DNA from: JBCDIQ01 sp039024295
Lineage (GTDB): Bacteria; Bacteroidota; Bacteroidia; J057
DNA: 16,909 nucleotides
Direction of reading: 5' to 3'
Assembly: GCA_039024295.1 (NCBI GenBank)
Contig: JBCDIQ010000085.1
Location: forward strand, 1-16,909
The stretch's first letter is position 1. Each line of letters begins with the position of its first letter. Shown here in pieces: positions 1 through 8,482 of the stretch. The notes below the pieces were generated by a model. The model was given only the letters and a program-made list of their open reading frames with translations, did not search any database and was not told where the DNA came from. A program made the position numbers and the translations under genes.

Positions 1-61
1 ATTGATAATTTTCAGTTATTTTGGAGATTCATGATTGAAAACACACATGAATTCCAATTAT

Positions 62-523
62 ATGCGGAAGATTTATCATTCCTCTTTTTTGGTAGCCGCC
101 CTTCTGGTAGCAATCATCGCTATCCCAAATTCGAGCTTTGCCCAGCAAAGATTTACCTTTGAACAAGCAAACCGTGCCTTTGGCCAGCAGAAAATTCTTT
201 TATTCCGGTTGTTCTCCCTTGAGCTCAAAGAAGAGAGTAAAACGGAATTAGATCAGCTTGCTTCCCTTATCAAGCAAAATCCGGGAATTATCCGGACCAA
301 TAACCTCATCATCCAGGTATTTACTTGCGCGAAAGAGGATAAGGCCAAGCCCTACATCGGCACCGTGCGTGCCCAGGTTATCGTAGACTACCTCGAACAG
401 ACCATCGGAATGCCTCGAAAAAAGTGCCTGATCCAGGACAGTGGGGTTAGCCCGTATGACAAAGAATGTAAGTCGGGAAGTGGGGTAAACCTATACTTAC
501 GCCCCGGATTTTACGGAAAATAA
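62..523 (+). CDS. Exported protein with degenerate OmpA-like domain
   Basis: The protein is about 153 aa if it starts at ATG 62. A TTG at 35 and an ATG at 47 are in frame upstream, but ATG 62 puts a clean signal peptide at the N-terminus: MRK, a hydrophobic core of about 18 residues, then SFA before QQ. The rest resembles an OmpA C-terminal (peptidoglycan-associating) domain: a strand ending FRLFSLEL, a helix with LDQLASLIKQNP, a strand LIIQVF, then a helix with VRAQVIVDYL and a closing DSG.SP segment. The Arg of the RA..V..YL helix is kept. The Asp that normally follows the central strand (the TD..G region) is not obvious, and there are three cysteines in the mature part. Family knowledge would place it in the periplasm or at the outer membrane near peptidoglycan. 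The OmpA assignment is from pattern only, and the missing Asp makes peptidoglycan binding doubtful. The next gene downstream is a pseudogene. Confidence 0.6.
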   Translation: MRKIYHSSFLVAALLVAIIAIPNSSFAQQRFTFEQANRAFGQQKILLFRLFSLELKEESKTELDQLASLIKQNPGIIRTNNLIIQVFTCAKEDKAKPYIGTVRAQVIVDYLEQTIGMPRKKCLIQDSGVSPYDKECKSGSGVNLYLRPGFYGK

Positions 524-616
524 GGTCCTGCTGAGGAGGATTTCCCTCATTGTGAACTTTCACACTTATCCTAATTGGTAAGGAGAAAACCGTACGGCCT
601 CCTAACCCATCAACAT

Positions 617-1100
617 ATGAAATCCCTGTCTTCCTTGCTTTTATGTGGGCGATAAGCCTGCTATTTCCTGCTTGGGCCACCGGTGATTCTACCCGACAGG
701 AAATCAGGCTCGACGATGTTTATTCAACTTATGGACTGACTGGAAAAATGTCATTTTGGGCATAATTGACAGGGGAATTGACTACAAGCACCCTGATTTC
801 ATTGATGCTCAAGGGAATACCCGTATCGCCTATATTTTATGACATGATTGATAATTCGAGCATGAATGACCCTGATAGTATTTAGGTATAGGTACGACTT
901 TGACCCGGCTGAGCTCCTGAAATTGATCTTTATTGGTAGTTAATGTAGAACGAAAGGCGTGTTGCCAGGATCGGGATGCCCAACTCTCTGGAACACTTGA
1001 CCTTTCCTATCTGAGGCCAGGCATGTACATTAGCTGCATGATGGCTAAGGAGCTGGTGCTTTCGAGAAGGTTTATGGTCAGGCGATCTTCATCTTTCTGA
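617..1100 (+). pseudogene. Relic of a secreted S8 (subtilisin-like) protease with T9SS sorting tail
   Basis: No intact frame exists, but pieces of one gene follow each other in order. ATG 617 opens MKSLSS, then a shifted frame from about 631 gives a signal-peptide core (FLAFMWAISLLFPAWA) and RLDDVYSTYGLTGK. After a one-base loss in the A-run at about 744-748, frame 747-842 reads NVILGIIDRGIDYKHPDF followed by DAQGNTRIAYI. This is the classic S8 region around the catalytic Asp (codon 768-770). Frame 841 continues DMIDNSSMNDPDS to a stop, and YDFDPAELLK follows in yet another frame. From 927, and clearly from 990 to the stop at 1098-1100, the frame reads GTLDLSYLRPGMYI, then ELVLSRRFMV. That matches the end of a T9SS type A sorting domain. 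The Asn, His and Ser catalytic segments are gone, so a large internal deletion plus at least three frameshifts have occurred. About 480 bp of a gene normally well above 1.2 kb remains. Confidence 0.72.
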
Positions 1101-1177
1101 ACATTTTTCTAATTTTACCCTGAAGGCTATCTCTGCTTTTGTATAAAGTAGCCTCTTACTTCCAAAATTTGATCATA

Positions 1178-2746
1178 GTGAGCCAACTGGAAACATTTCT
1201 TACAGCCATTGACAAAGGATACACCTTTAAGGGAAACTCCTTGATCCTCGGGGCAGCCATGCATGACCTAACCGCCCAGACGGGGCACTTGGTTCAGGTG
1301 CCATTGGAAACCCTTAATCGTCATGGGTTGATCGCAGGGGCTACGGGTACAGGAAAAACCAAAACCCTGCAGGTGATTGCAGAACAGTTGGCGCAGCAAG
1401 GGGTACCTGTCATGCTGATGGACCTTAAAGGCGACCTCAGTGGACTGGCAGCAGAGAGCCCTGGACACCCCAAGATTGATGAACGACACGAGTTAATAGG
1501 CATCCCATTCACGCCGAGTGCCTCGACGGTAGAATTGCTCAGCCTTTCGGACGAGTCCGGTGCCAGGCTTAGGGCCACAGTTACGGAGTTTGGGCCAGTA
1601 TTATTTTCCAAAATTCTCAACCTGAATGACAACCAGTCGGGTGTGGTTGCTGTGGTTTTTAAATACTGCGATGACCAGAATCTGCCCCTTGTGGACCTCG
1701 CCGATTTTAAAAAGACCCTCCAATACATGACCCAAGAGGGGAAAAAGGAAGTTCAGGCAGAATATGGACGTATCTCAACAGCCTCGGTTGGGGCCATCAT
1801 CCGGAAGATCATTGCGCTGGAACAGCAAGGTGCTGATATATTTTTTGGTGAACCTTCATTTGAAGTAGATGACCTTTGTAGAATTGATGATATGGGCCGG
1901 GGAATTATCTCAATTCTTCGCCTGACCGATCTTCAGGATCGCCCCCAATTATTTTCCACTTTTATGTTGAGCCTGCTGGCTGAGATTTACAGCAGCTTTC
2001 CTGAGGAAGGAGATGCTGAACAGCCCAAGCTGGTTCTCTTCATCGACGAAGCTCACCTCCTTTTTGACAAGGCCAGCGAGGCATTGCTGGACCAGGTTGA
2101 AGCGATTGTAAAGCTCATCCGCTCCAAGGGAGTCGGCATATTTTTCTGTACCCAAAACCCTGCTGACATTCCGAATGAGGTATTGGGACAGCTGGGACTA
2201 AAAGTGCAGCATGCCCTTCGCGCATTTACTGCCAAGGACCGAAAAGCCATTAAGCTGGCGGTACAGAACTTCCCGGAATCTGATCATTACGACATTGAAG
2301 AACTGATCACTCAGTTGGGAATTGGGGAAGCACTGGTGACCGTATTAAACGAAAAGGGTATTCCCACTCCGCTGGTGCATACCTTACTGCGTGCGCCTCA
2401 GTCGCGTATGGATGTATTGGAGAAACAAGAAATCGATGCCCTGATTCGCAACTCTCGGCTCATTTCAAAATATAACCGTGAGGTGGACCGGGAGAGTGCA
2501 CTTGAAATTCTAAGTGAGAAAATACAGGCTGCTCAGGAGGAGGAGCAACGGGAAAAGATGCGCGAGCAACGAGCGAAAGCCAGTCGCACTTCGAGTGGCA
2601 GAAGCCGACGTTCTCGCAAACAGGAAGCAAGCCTGCTGGAAGAACTGAGCAAAAACACCATGGTCCGGCAGGTCGGCCGTACGGTGGCTCGGGAAGTGGC
2701 TCGTGGTCTACTGGGGGTTTTAGGATTAGGCGGCAGGCGTAGATAA
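1178..2746 (+). CDS. HerA/YjgR-type ATPase (DUF853, HerA C-terminal-like)
   Basis: The protein is about 522 aa from GTG 1178. The open frame extends to a TTG at 1139, but family members normally begin just before the ...FL.AI..GYTFKG segment, so GTG 1178 is preferred. The Walker A motif GATGTGKT is at residues 54-61. VMLMDLKGDLSGL follows at about 78-90, a motif typical of the family. The Walker B LVLFIDEAHLLF has its Asp-Glu at about 290-291, and a sensor-like FFCTQNPADIP comes after it. The sequence covers the whole RecA/FtsK-like core of the DUF853 (PF05872) family, to which E. coli YjgR belongs. The N-terminal HAS barrel of archaeal HerA is absent. The C-terminal 80 residues are a Glu/Arg-rich helix and a basic Ser/Arg stretch ending GLGGRRR, which could contact nucleic acid. 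The cellular role of this family is not settled; DNA translocation is inferred from homology only. The stop lies 8 bp before the pentapeptide-repeat gene, so the two are probably co-transcribed. Confidence 0.9.
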   Translation: MSQLETFLTAIDKGYTFKGNSLILGAAMHDLTAQTGHLVQVPLETLNRHGLIAGATGTGKTKTLQVIAEQLAQQGVPVMLMDLKGDLSGLAAESPGHPKIDERHELIGIPFTPSASTVELLSLSDESGARLRATVTEFGPVLFSKILNLNDNQSGVVAVVFKYCDDQNLPLVDLADFKKTLQYMTQEGKKEVQAEYGRISTASVGAIIRKIIALEQQGADIFFGEPSFEVDDLCRIDDMGRGIISILRLTDLQDRPQLFSTFMLSLLAEIYSSFPEEGDAEQPKLVLFIDEAHLLFDKASEALLDQVEAIVKLIRSKGVGIFFCTQNPADIPNEVLGQLGLKVQHALRAFTAKDRKAIKLAVQNFPESDHYDIEELITQLGIGEALVTVLNEKGIPTPLVHTLLRAPQSRMDVLEKQEIDALIRNSRLISKYNREVDRESALEILSEKIQAAQEEEQREKMREQRAKASRTSSGRSRRSRKQEASLLEELSKNTMVRQVGRTVAREVARGLLGVLGLGGRRR

Positions 2747-2754
2747 CCCCATTT

Positions 2755-3981
2755 ATGAAAAAGAATGGAAAGCTTCGAGCATTGTTGGGCATTGGTCTGG
2801 TAGTAGCCCTTTGGGGAGGCTTGTCGTACGCCTTAATTTTCTATTTTGGAGCTTCTATCTGGATTGGAGCCTTGTTTAGTGGCTCATCCTTAGCTTTTCT
2901 CCTCGGTCTACTAGCTTTGTTTTTCAGGAATGCGCCAGAGAAAGATTCCCATTTTTCCTGGACTAAAATAAATGTATTTCTGGGAGGCCTGGGAGTAATA
3001 GCGAGTATTTGTTTGCTACAACTCGGGGAATGGGAAAAGAGCCGTGAACAGCTCTTACAGCAGCAGCTTAAGGAGCAGGTGGCATTAAAAGAAGCTACGC
3101 GCAAAAATAGCTTAATGCCCTTGATGGCGAACCTGCTAGCTTCCGTGGAAGCTGAATTAGCTGGTAGTCCCAATCGGTCCTTGAAAGGAGAAACGATAGA
3201 TCGGATTGCTGACTTGAGCCATGCGCTTGAGCCCGCCCCTTTTAGTTATGTAGAGGCTGACAGCCTGGAGAAGCATGGGTACAGCAAAGAGCGGGGAATG
3301 TTGCTGCTAGAATTGGTGAGAATGGGGATTGATTCTAGCAGTTTCCTTCAAATTAGGAGAAAAGTATCTTTTGAAAAAGCTGACCTAAGTTGGACTAAGT
3401 TAGTAGACATTGATCTCTCCGAAACAAAGTTAGCTGGAACTAATTTTTCCGATGCAGTTCTTAGAGGCATTAATTTTTCAGGGGCAGACCTTAGGGGGGC
3501 ACAACTTTTAAGGGTGAACCTGGAAAAAGCTAATCTCAATGAAGGACAATTAAACAGAGTTAACTTGAGCTGGGCTAACCTTAATGGTGCGACCTTGAAA
3601 AATGTAGCTTTAGGAGGTGCCAATTTGAGTAACGCCCAATTGAATCGAACAGATATGACTTGTTCAACTGTTTATTATGCTAATGCAGCTGGTGCTCGTT
3701 TCTGTGATGCTAATTTGTATAGAATTAGTTTTTTTGGCACAGATTTAACACGAACAAATTTCTTCAGAGCAAACTTAGATGAATCGGACCTGCGACGTAC
3801 TCATTTGGCAGATGCTAATATGGAGGGTGTAACCTTGGAACTAACACATGTTTATGGGGATGATTGGCTTAGATGGCTTAATAGAGAACGGGTAATTGGA
3901 GGAGAAAAGATTCAGAACGAATATATTATTGTCAAGGATATTCCACTTCCTACAAACCATTCCATAATAAAAATCAAATAA
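2755..3981 (+). CDS. Membrane-anchored pentapeptide-repeat protein
   Basis: The 408-aa protein starts at ATG 2755, 8 bp after the ATPase gene. Three hydrophobic segments (about residues 10-31, 34-57 and 72-90) anchor it in the inner membrane. A charged Gln/Glu/Lys-rich helix at about 91-118 may be a short coiled coil, and an uncharacterised helical linker runs to about 200. From about 206 to 362 the sequence is built of A(D/N)LxX-type pentapeptides (KADLSW, SGADLRGAQL, EKANLNEGQL, SWANLNGATL, GGANLSNAQL, FRANLDESDL). These should fold as a right-handed quadrilateral beta helix. A few repeats near 300-325 are imperfect and carry two Cys (MTCSTV, RFCDAN). Pentapeptide-repeat beta helices have varied roles including DNA mimicry and scaffolding, and the sequence does not say which applies here. 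The pairing with a HerA-like ATPase is notable. The repeat section looks A/T-richer than the ATPase gene upstream. Confidence 0.9.
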   Translation: MKKNGKLRALLGIGLVVALWGGLSYALIFYFGASIWIGALFSGSSLAFLLGLLALFFRNAPEKDSHFSWTKINVFLGGLGVIASICLLQLGEWEKSREQLLQQQLKEQVALKEATRKNSLMPLMANLLASVEAELAGSPNRSLKGETIDRIADLSHALEPAPFSYVEADSLEKHGYSKERGMLLLELVRMGIDSSSFLQIRRKVSFEKADLSWTKLVDIDLSETKLAGTNFSDAVLRGINFSGADLRGAQLLRVNLEKANLNEGQLNRVNLSWANLNGATLKNVALGGANLSNAQLNRTDMTCSTVYYANAAGARFCDANLYRISFFGTDLTRTNFFRANLDESDLRRTHLADANMEGVTLELTHVYGDDWLRWLNRERVIGGEKIQNEYIIVKDIPLPTNHSIIKIK

Positions 3982-4000
3982 AAGGGCTAAAAAAGAGGAG

Positions 4001-4975
4001 CTATTCACCCATAACCAGGTTCAACTTCCGCGCAAACCTGATCACTACCTCATCTGATGGACGGAAAGGGTTAAAGCCAATCTCAAACGCCCAGCTAAAG
4101 TATTGCTGGATATCATTCAAGTAATTGGCCAGTAATAGGGGGGTCCATTCAGTATCTTCCGAGAGGTGGTACCTCTCTTTTAATATTTTTCCTTGTTCCT
4201 GCCCCCATTCATTATTGATCATGTCAAGGTAGTTGTCCACAGCACCTGTATAGATATCCTCCTTCTGTATTTTGGTGAAATTTCCAGACATCAGTTCCGG
4301 CATATTTTTTCGCTCGTGTGCATCGGCAACAAAATCTGCGAGTTTCTCTGAAAAGATGGAAGTCATTAAGGCCTGAGCAACAAAATGATTGAAGGTATTG
4401 ATGAACCCCTTTTCGGTAAAATCGGCTGTAGCCAAGGTGTTGAAATCTTCCTGACGAATTTTATACCTCATTCTCTCAGCTAAATCATAAAATGCAACAT
4501 CTCCTTCTCCATAAATTGCGCTAAGGCGTCTAGAGAGGGTATAAATTCGCTGTAAGTTTTGTCGGTTAGAAACTGCGTAAGGAGCCGAAAAGAGAAGTTC
4601 TGCCTTATCCCAGAATCCTCCGTCTCTGGCTTTGGAAAAATCATTTTGGCTGACCCCTTCTTTCAGTATACTCGTGACTCTCCGGCTTCCGCAGATATGG
4701 GTAAGGCGAACCTCTTTTGCCTTGGCAGTAGCTGGATCCATCTTCTTTCCTGAGGAGTAATATTCAATTTGGACTAGCGCAGCAAATTCTTCGTAAGAGT
4801 GAAACCTTGTCAATAGCAATGCACCTCTCCCTGCATCTGTTGAGAAAGTGCTATCATTGACTGGGATCGGTTTTGAGTTACCTGAATCCTGTCCTATGAT
4901 GGAGGTGACCACTCCAATCATTAATCCTGTGAACAAGCTCAACCACTTAACGATTCCTTGTAAACTCATGGTCAT
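4001..4975 (-). CDS. Exported protein of unknown function, third gene of pectinase operon
   Basis: The 324-aa protein is on the minus strand. Its ATG (4975-4973) overlaps the TGA of the GH28 gene in an ATGA arrangement, so translational coupling is likely; a second Met two codons later is an alternative start. The N-terminus has a hydrophobic stretch (about residues 8-26) ending near SIIGQDSG, consistent with a signal peptide or single anchor. The mature part is mixed and mostly helical. Recognisable but unassigned segments are LLLTRFHSYEEFAALVQIEYY, LTHICGSRRVT, and a C-terminal helical region with EWGQEQGKILKERYHL and FSWAFEIGFNPFRPSDEVV. Only one Cys is present in the mature part. I do not recognise a family. 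Its place behind GH106 and GH28 genes suggests a role in pectin use, but this is guilt by association. The gene ends 19 bp from the convergently transcribed pentapeptide gene. Confidence 0.8.
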   Translation of the reverse strand: MTMSLQGIVKWLSLFTGLMIGVVTSIIGQDSGNSKPIPVNDSTFSTDAGRGALLLTRFHSYEEFAALVQIEYYSSGKKMDPATAKAKEVRLTHICGSRRVTSILKEGVSQNDFSKARDGGFWDKAELLFSAPYAVSNRQNLQRIYTLSRRLSAIYGEGDVAFYDLAERMRYKIRQEDFNTLATADFTEKGFINTFNHFVAQALMTSIFSEKLADFVADAHERKNMPELMSGNFTKIQKEDIYTGAVDNYLDMINNEWGQEQGKILKERYHLSEDTEWTPLLLANYLNDIQQYFSWAFEIGFNPFRPSDEVVIRFARKLNLVMGE

Positions 4976-6471
4976 CTGATCTCTACATAATCATCCCGAT
5001 CCAGTTCTGCCTCACGGGTATCATGCAGCACGATTTTTTTCGGTTTATCATCTCCTCGAATTTTTAATCCATCAACAGTTAGGCCAGAAACATCGTCCAT
5101 AATTATTGCAGGGCGATAGTCCGCCTCATCAATGCTCATGGTAATATCTTTCAACGTAAGGCCCTTCACATGACGAACATATAATCCCCAGGCAGGTAAT
5201 TCCCCAAACATGGAGAACTCCGGATAGGCTTTAATCTTTTCAGGTACGGAAGTGAGACGGGAAACGGGCAGGTAGGCCAATCCTGAATTGCCTTTGCCTG
5301 GATAGCGGATGTTAATATTTTCGAGGACGACATTCTCAACAGCATGTCCGGGAATACCGGTAATTGAAGAGGGGAAAGTATTGTGAAAAAAGGGCAATGC
5401 GGGACCCCGAACTTCGTAGTCATAATCTGGTCGTTTGAAGGCGACCTCCACGTCGATATTTTTCAAGTTCACATTTCTTAACGTCCCTACAGTTTTTGTA
5501 TGTCTCTTAGCCAATCGGATAAAAATGGCATTACCCGTATTGGTTGCTGTTATATCTTGTACAATTACATTTTCCAATTCCCCTCCATCTACACATTCGA
5601 TGGCAATGGCCGATCGAAAAGTGTCATAGACCTTGATTCGCTCAATAATGACGTTGCTGAATCCCCCATGTGAGCGGGTGCCGAACTTAACTGCACTTGC
5701 ACTTGAACGTACGGTACAGTCGGCAATGTAAATGCTGTCACAGCTGTAGTCGGCAGAATGGGATTTCAAGCAGATGCCATCGTCAGCTGAGTTAACAAAG
5801 CAATGGGTGATCCTGACATTTCTACAGTCCTGGATGTCTATGCCATCATTGTTCCAGTAAGCATCAGAAATGGTCCGGACACTATCAATCACGATGTTAC
5901 TGCACTGGTGGTGGGTCTGCACCCAGCAGGCGGCATTTTTTAAGGTCACATTTCGCACTTGGATATAATTACAATCCACAAATTCAATCAACTGGGGCCG
6001 TAGGTAGTATTTGGGCCGCATTTCCACAGAGTTGTAGTGCAAGCTGTCCAGTTTACCTGCGTAGAACAAGCTATCAAGGTGCAGAGCGACTTCTCTGCCT
6101 TGGCCATCAATTTCCCCATGTCCGGTGACCGCAATTCGCTCTTGCCCATCTGCCATGATCAGGCCTTTCCAGCGATTCAGCTTTACATAGTGATCAGGGT
6201 TGGTACTCCCTAACAAAATGCCGTCCTTTTGTACATGTAGCTCAACACCCGACTTCAGGATAACGGTGCCTGTCAAAAACCTGCCTGCTGGAACCACCAC
6301 CCTGCCTCCGCCATTGGCATGAGCAGCATCAATGGCATCCTGAATATAAGAGGTGTTGAGGACCTTCCCTCCAGGTTTAGCACCAAATTCCTGAATAGGA
6401 TAGTCTACTGCAAGAACCTGTAGCTGCACCAGCAGGATAAGAAGAATGGGTAAAATAGTGCGCATATTCAT
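4972..6471 (-). CDS. Glycoside hydrolase family 28 (polygalacturonase/rhamnogalacturonase-type)
   Basis: The 499-aa protein has a signal peptide (residues 1-21, MNMRTILPILL...VLA). It then shows the typical GH28 opening YPIQEFGAKPGG, ...IQDAIDAAHANGGGRVVVPAGRFLTGTV. This is a right-handed parallel beta helix that hydrolyses alpha-1,4 galacturonosyl links by inversion. The catalytic Asp triad is visible: NNDGID (Asp about 209) replaces the textbook NTDG, and SADDGICLKS supplies the Asp pair at about 230-231. The GHG motif appears as GTRSHGGF (about 264-271), a form usual in Bacteroidota members. The substrate-binding RIK occurs in ERIKVYD (about 277-283). The length fits the family. The gene starts 4 bp after the GH106 gene and overlaps the unknown gene, so it sits in the middle of a three-gene operon. 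Exo- or endo-action, and homogalacturonan versus rhamnogalacturonan, cannot be told from sequence. The GH106 neighbour favours rhamnogalacturonan or its fragments. Confidence 0.93.
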   Translation of the reverse strand: MNMRTILPILLILLVQLQVLAVDYPIQEFGAKPGGKVLNTSYIQDAIDAAHANGGGRVVVPAGRFLTGTVILKSGVELHVQKDGILLGSTNPDHYVKLNRWKGLIMADGQERIAVTGHGEIDGQGREVALHLDSLFYAGKLDSLHYNSVEMRPKYYLRPQLIEFVDCNYIQVRNVTLKNAACWVQTHHQCSNIVIDSVRTISDAYWNNDGIDIQDCRNVRITHCFVNSADDGICLKSHSADYSCDSIYIADCTVRSSASAVKFGTRSHGGFSNVIIERIKVYDTFRSAIAIECVDGGELENVIVQDITATNTGNAIFIRLAKRHTKTVGTLRNVNLKNIDVEVAFKRPDYDYEVRGPALPFFHNTFPSSITGIPGHAVENVVLENINIRYPGKGNSGLAYLPVSRLTSVPEKIKAYPEFSMFGELPAWGLYVRHVKGLTLKDITMSIDEADYRPAIIMDDVSGLTVDGLKIRGDDKPKKIVLHDTREAELDRDDYVEIR

Positions 6472-6475
6472 TTGG

Positions 6476-8482
6476 CTAAAAATACATTCTTTGAGGCTCT
6501 CGCGGCCGGACCACAGGTACTTTTGGCGTGAAGGAAATGTCCATCATCTCCACTTGCCCCTTGGAATCAATTTTCAGTAACAATGATTGGTAAGGAGGAA
6601 ACACGAACCCTTGTTGGATGGTTTTGCCATTTACATGAAGGGAGAGTGCGACCGTATCCGATTGTTCCATGAATGACTGCCCGGAATAAACAGGATATTT
6701 TAGGTCTTTGGCAGGTAGCTGGGCCAGGAAAAGATAATGGGTGTCGTCCGGTGCTACCCGGCACCAGTAATCAGGCAAACGGTCACCAGAAATAAGGGGT
6801 TGATGGGTTATGGTTTGCTGGAAGTCTGCTGATACATTCGGTAGACTGGAAAGTTGCGCTAGCATGGACTCATATTCTTGAGACTTTGCTTTCCCAGGTT
6901 GTATGGGAGATTTTTTCAAACAAATTGGAAGGCCCTGTTTGGCAAGCTCTACAATCCTTTTCAATGCGCGCACATCCATGTAATTGACATCAATGTAGAG
7001 CGTTGAGAAAGCGGCATCACCCACCGTTAATTTTCCGTTTTCGTAGACTGCCTTTTCCAGGAAATGCCGATTGATCCAAAGCGGATGGAACCCTTCGGTT
7101 TCCTTGGGAGGATAGATATAGCGCATCTCATATTCGCCCCAGACCCACACCCGTCTGCGCTCAGGGGGGTACGCACCTTTCATCACCCCATCTTCATAGG
7201 GGATGTAAACTGCAACATCCGAGTAGGTCTTTCCTTGTTGCATGGTGCCTGAAACCTTTTCCATGTAAGCGTTAAATGCAGGCAACTCTGGTTCCAAACT
7301 GCCGCCAGGCCCGAAGTAAGTCGTAGCAAAAAAATCAATGCTGTCCACGCCCTCGGGATTATAGGGCATGCCATGGTAAAAATGCTGGTTCACCCCATAA
7401 GCGAACATGGCATCGGCTACCATTTTCAGGTCGGCTGTTTGTTCTTTGCGCAGGTAAGTTGCTGGAAAGCCATACATACAGGTAAAGGTTTCACTGGAAA
7501 CCATAGGCTTGGAGGCCAGGCAGGCAGCCGAACTCACAATCCGGGAATAATTGGGATTGTTCAGCATGGATTCAGTTTCGGGAATGTCAACCAGCGAGTA
7601 GGTCGTCATGACATCTGTAGGAGACGCCAGGCATTGCACGCGCGACCAAGCCCCGAGTTCTTGACATTTTTTTACGTAGGGCTTATAAAATCCCTCAGTC
7701 ACATACTCGTCCAGCAATAGCATGTAGTCATATCGCACATCTGGAAATGAATCCAGGCCGGTTTCCATGTAGGGAATAATGTCATAGCCAAATTTCTCCT
7801 GAAACTTATCCTCAAAACCATCTGTCCAGATCTTGTTGGTTTCGTTGAGTTTGATTTCCCATGAATCCGTGAACAGGGCTGATCTGGAACCTGTTAATGC
7901 ATCTTTGAGGGCATCGCCCACCGGTTTAGCAAATCGATAAAAGGCATTGCTGTCCAGGTGATTAATCACCATTTGGGTATCAGGCCAGGTCCAGGCAAAG
8001 GTGAGCAACTGTTGGAAGGTGGAGTCTCCATAAATTTTGGTGGCGTGTTCCGGGCCAATGTTGCTACCTGCTACCGGCCAGGCACTGCCAAAGGTAAAGT
8101 CACACGCCAGCCCAATGGAATCGGCATAAGATTTTGTATACGCCACGACCTCCGACCATTCCGGGCTGAGCCATTTCTGTGCAGTGGTGTCTTTGGGGTA
8201 ATGACGGTTGTAACTTCGGGCATACATGCGTTGGTATCGGTACAGGGGGTATACCCACGCGATTTCTACCCCACCAAAATTGTGTGCTTTTGCCCAATCG
8301 AGCTGGTGCTTCACGTCTGTTTTTTTGATCTCCGTGGCAAACCACCACCAGCGGGTGCAGGGCTTGGAGGAAGGGTAATAATCACGAACCACTGTCTCTT
8401 GGTGCCGGACTGTAGCTTCCTGACATCCCCATAAAAAAGGGATCAAGCATAAGAGCGTTACAAACTGCGTGAAGCGTTTCAT
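6476..8482 (-). CDS. GH106-like alpha-L-rhamnosidase, lipoprotein
   Basis: The protein is about 668 aa from the ATG at 8482. The frame is open to 8530, but only the inner Met gives a proper lipoprotein signal, MKRFTQ...PFLWGC, with the lipid Cys at residue 20. The conserved blocks match Glyco_hydro_106 (PF17132). They include PCTRWWWF near 41-48, FGGVEIAWVYP near 69-79, WLSPEWSEVV near 104-113, CDFTFGSAWPVAG near 127-139, LFTDSWEI (Glu about 209), DIPETES (299-305) and SSETFTC (Glu about 331). YGVNQHFYHG at about 362-371 completes the set. The two Glu residues in DSWE and SSETFT are the likely general acid and base. Family knowledge: GH106 enzymes release alpha-L-rhamnose, for instance from pectic rhamnogalacturonan. 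This copy is shorter than well-studied GH106 enzymes of about 1,000 aa and lacks most of the C-terminal accessory beta domains, though a short beta-rich tail remains after about 480. It is the first gene of the operon. Confidence 0.85.
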   Translation of the reverse strand: MKRFTQFVTLLCLIPFLWGCQEATVRHQETVVRDYYPSSKPCTRWWWFATEIKKTDVKHQLDWAKAHNFGGVEIAWVYPLYRYQRMYARSYNRHYPKDTTAQKWLSPEWSEVVAYTKSYADSIGLACDFTFGSAWPVAGSNIGPEHATKIYGDSTFQQLLTFAWTWPDTQMVINHLDSNAFYRFAKPVGDALKDALTGSRSALFTDSWEIKLNETNKIWTDGFEDKFQEKFGYDIIPYMETGLDSFPDVRYDYMLLLDEYVTEGFYKPYVKKCQELGAWSRVQCLASPTDVMTTYSLVDIPETESMLNNPNYSRIVSSAACLASKPMVSSETFTCMYGFPATYLRKEQTADLKMVADAMFAYGVNQHFYHGMPYNPEGVDSIDFFATTYFGPGGSLEPELPAFNAYMEKVSGTMQQGKTYSDVAVYIPYEDGVMKGAYPPERRRVWVWGEYEMRYIYPPKETEGFHPLWINRHFLEKAVYENGKLTVGDAAFSTLYIDVNYMDVRALKRIVELAKQGLPICLKKSPIQPGKAKSQEYESMLAQLSSLPNVSADFQQTITHQPLISGDRLPDYWCRVAPDDTHYLFLAQLPAKDLKYPVYSGQSFMEQSDTVALSLHVNGKTIQQGFVFPPYQSLLLKIDSKGQVEMMDISFTPKVPVVRPREPQRMYF

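Noticed and set aside
530..610. Short inverted repeats after the OmpA-like gene (around CCGTACGG and AGGAG/CTCCT)
   Set aside because: Stems are five to eight bases with no T-run and not clearly linked; too weak to call a terminator or operator.
447..680. 77-codon minus-strand frame
   Set aside because: Overlaps the end of the OmpA-like gene and the protease relic's signal peptide on the opposite strand, with no features of its own.
3360..3840. Repetitive DNA that could suggest a CRISPR or tandem repeat
   Set aside because: The periodicity is 15 bases and degenerate, explained by pentapeptide repeats in the encoded protein.
7958..8434. 158-codon plus-strand frame
   Set aside because: Lies wholly antisense to the conserved GH106 N-terminal catalytic part; a shadow frame.
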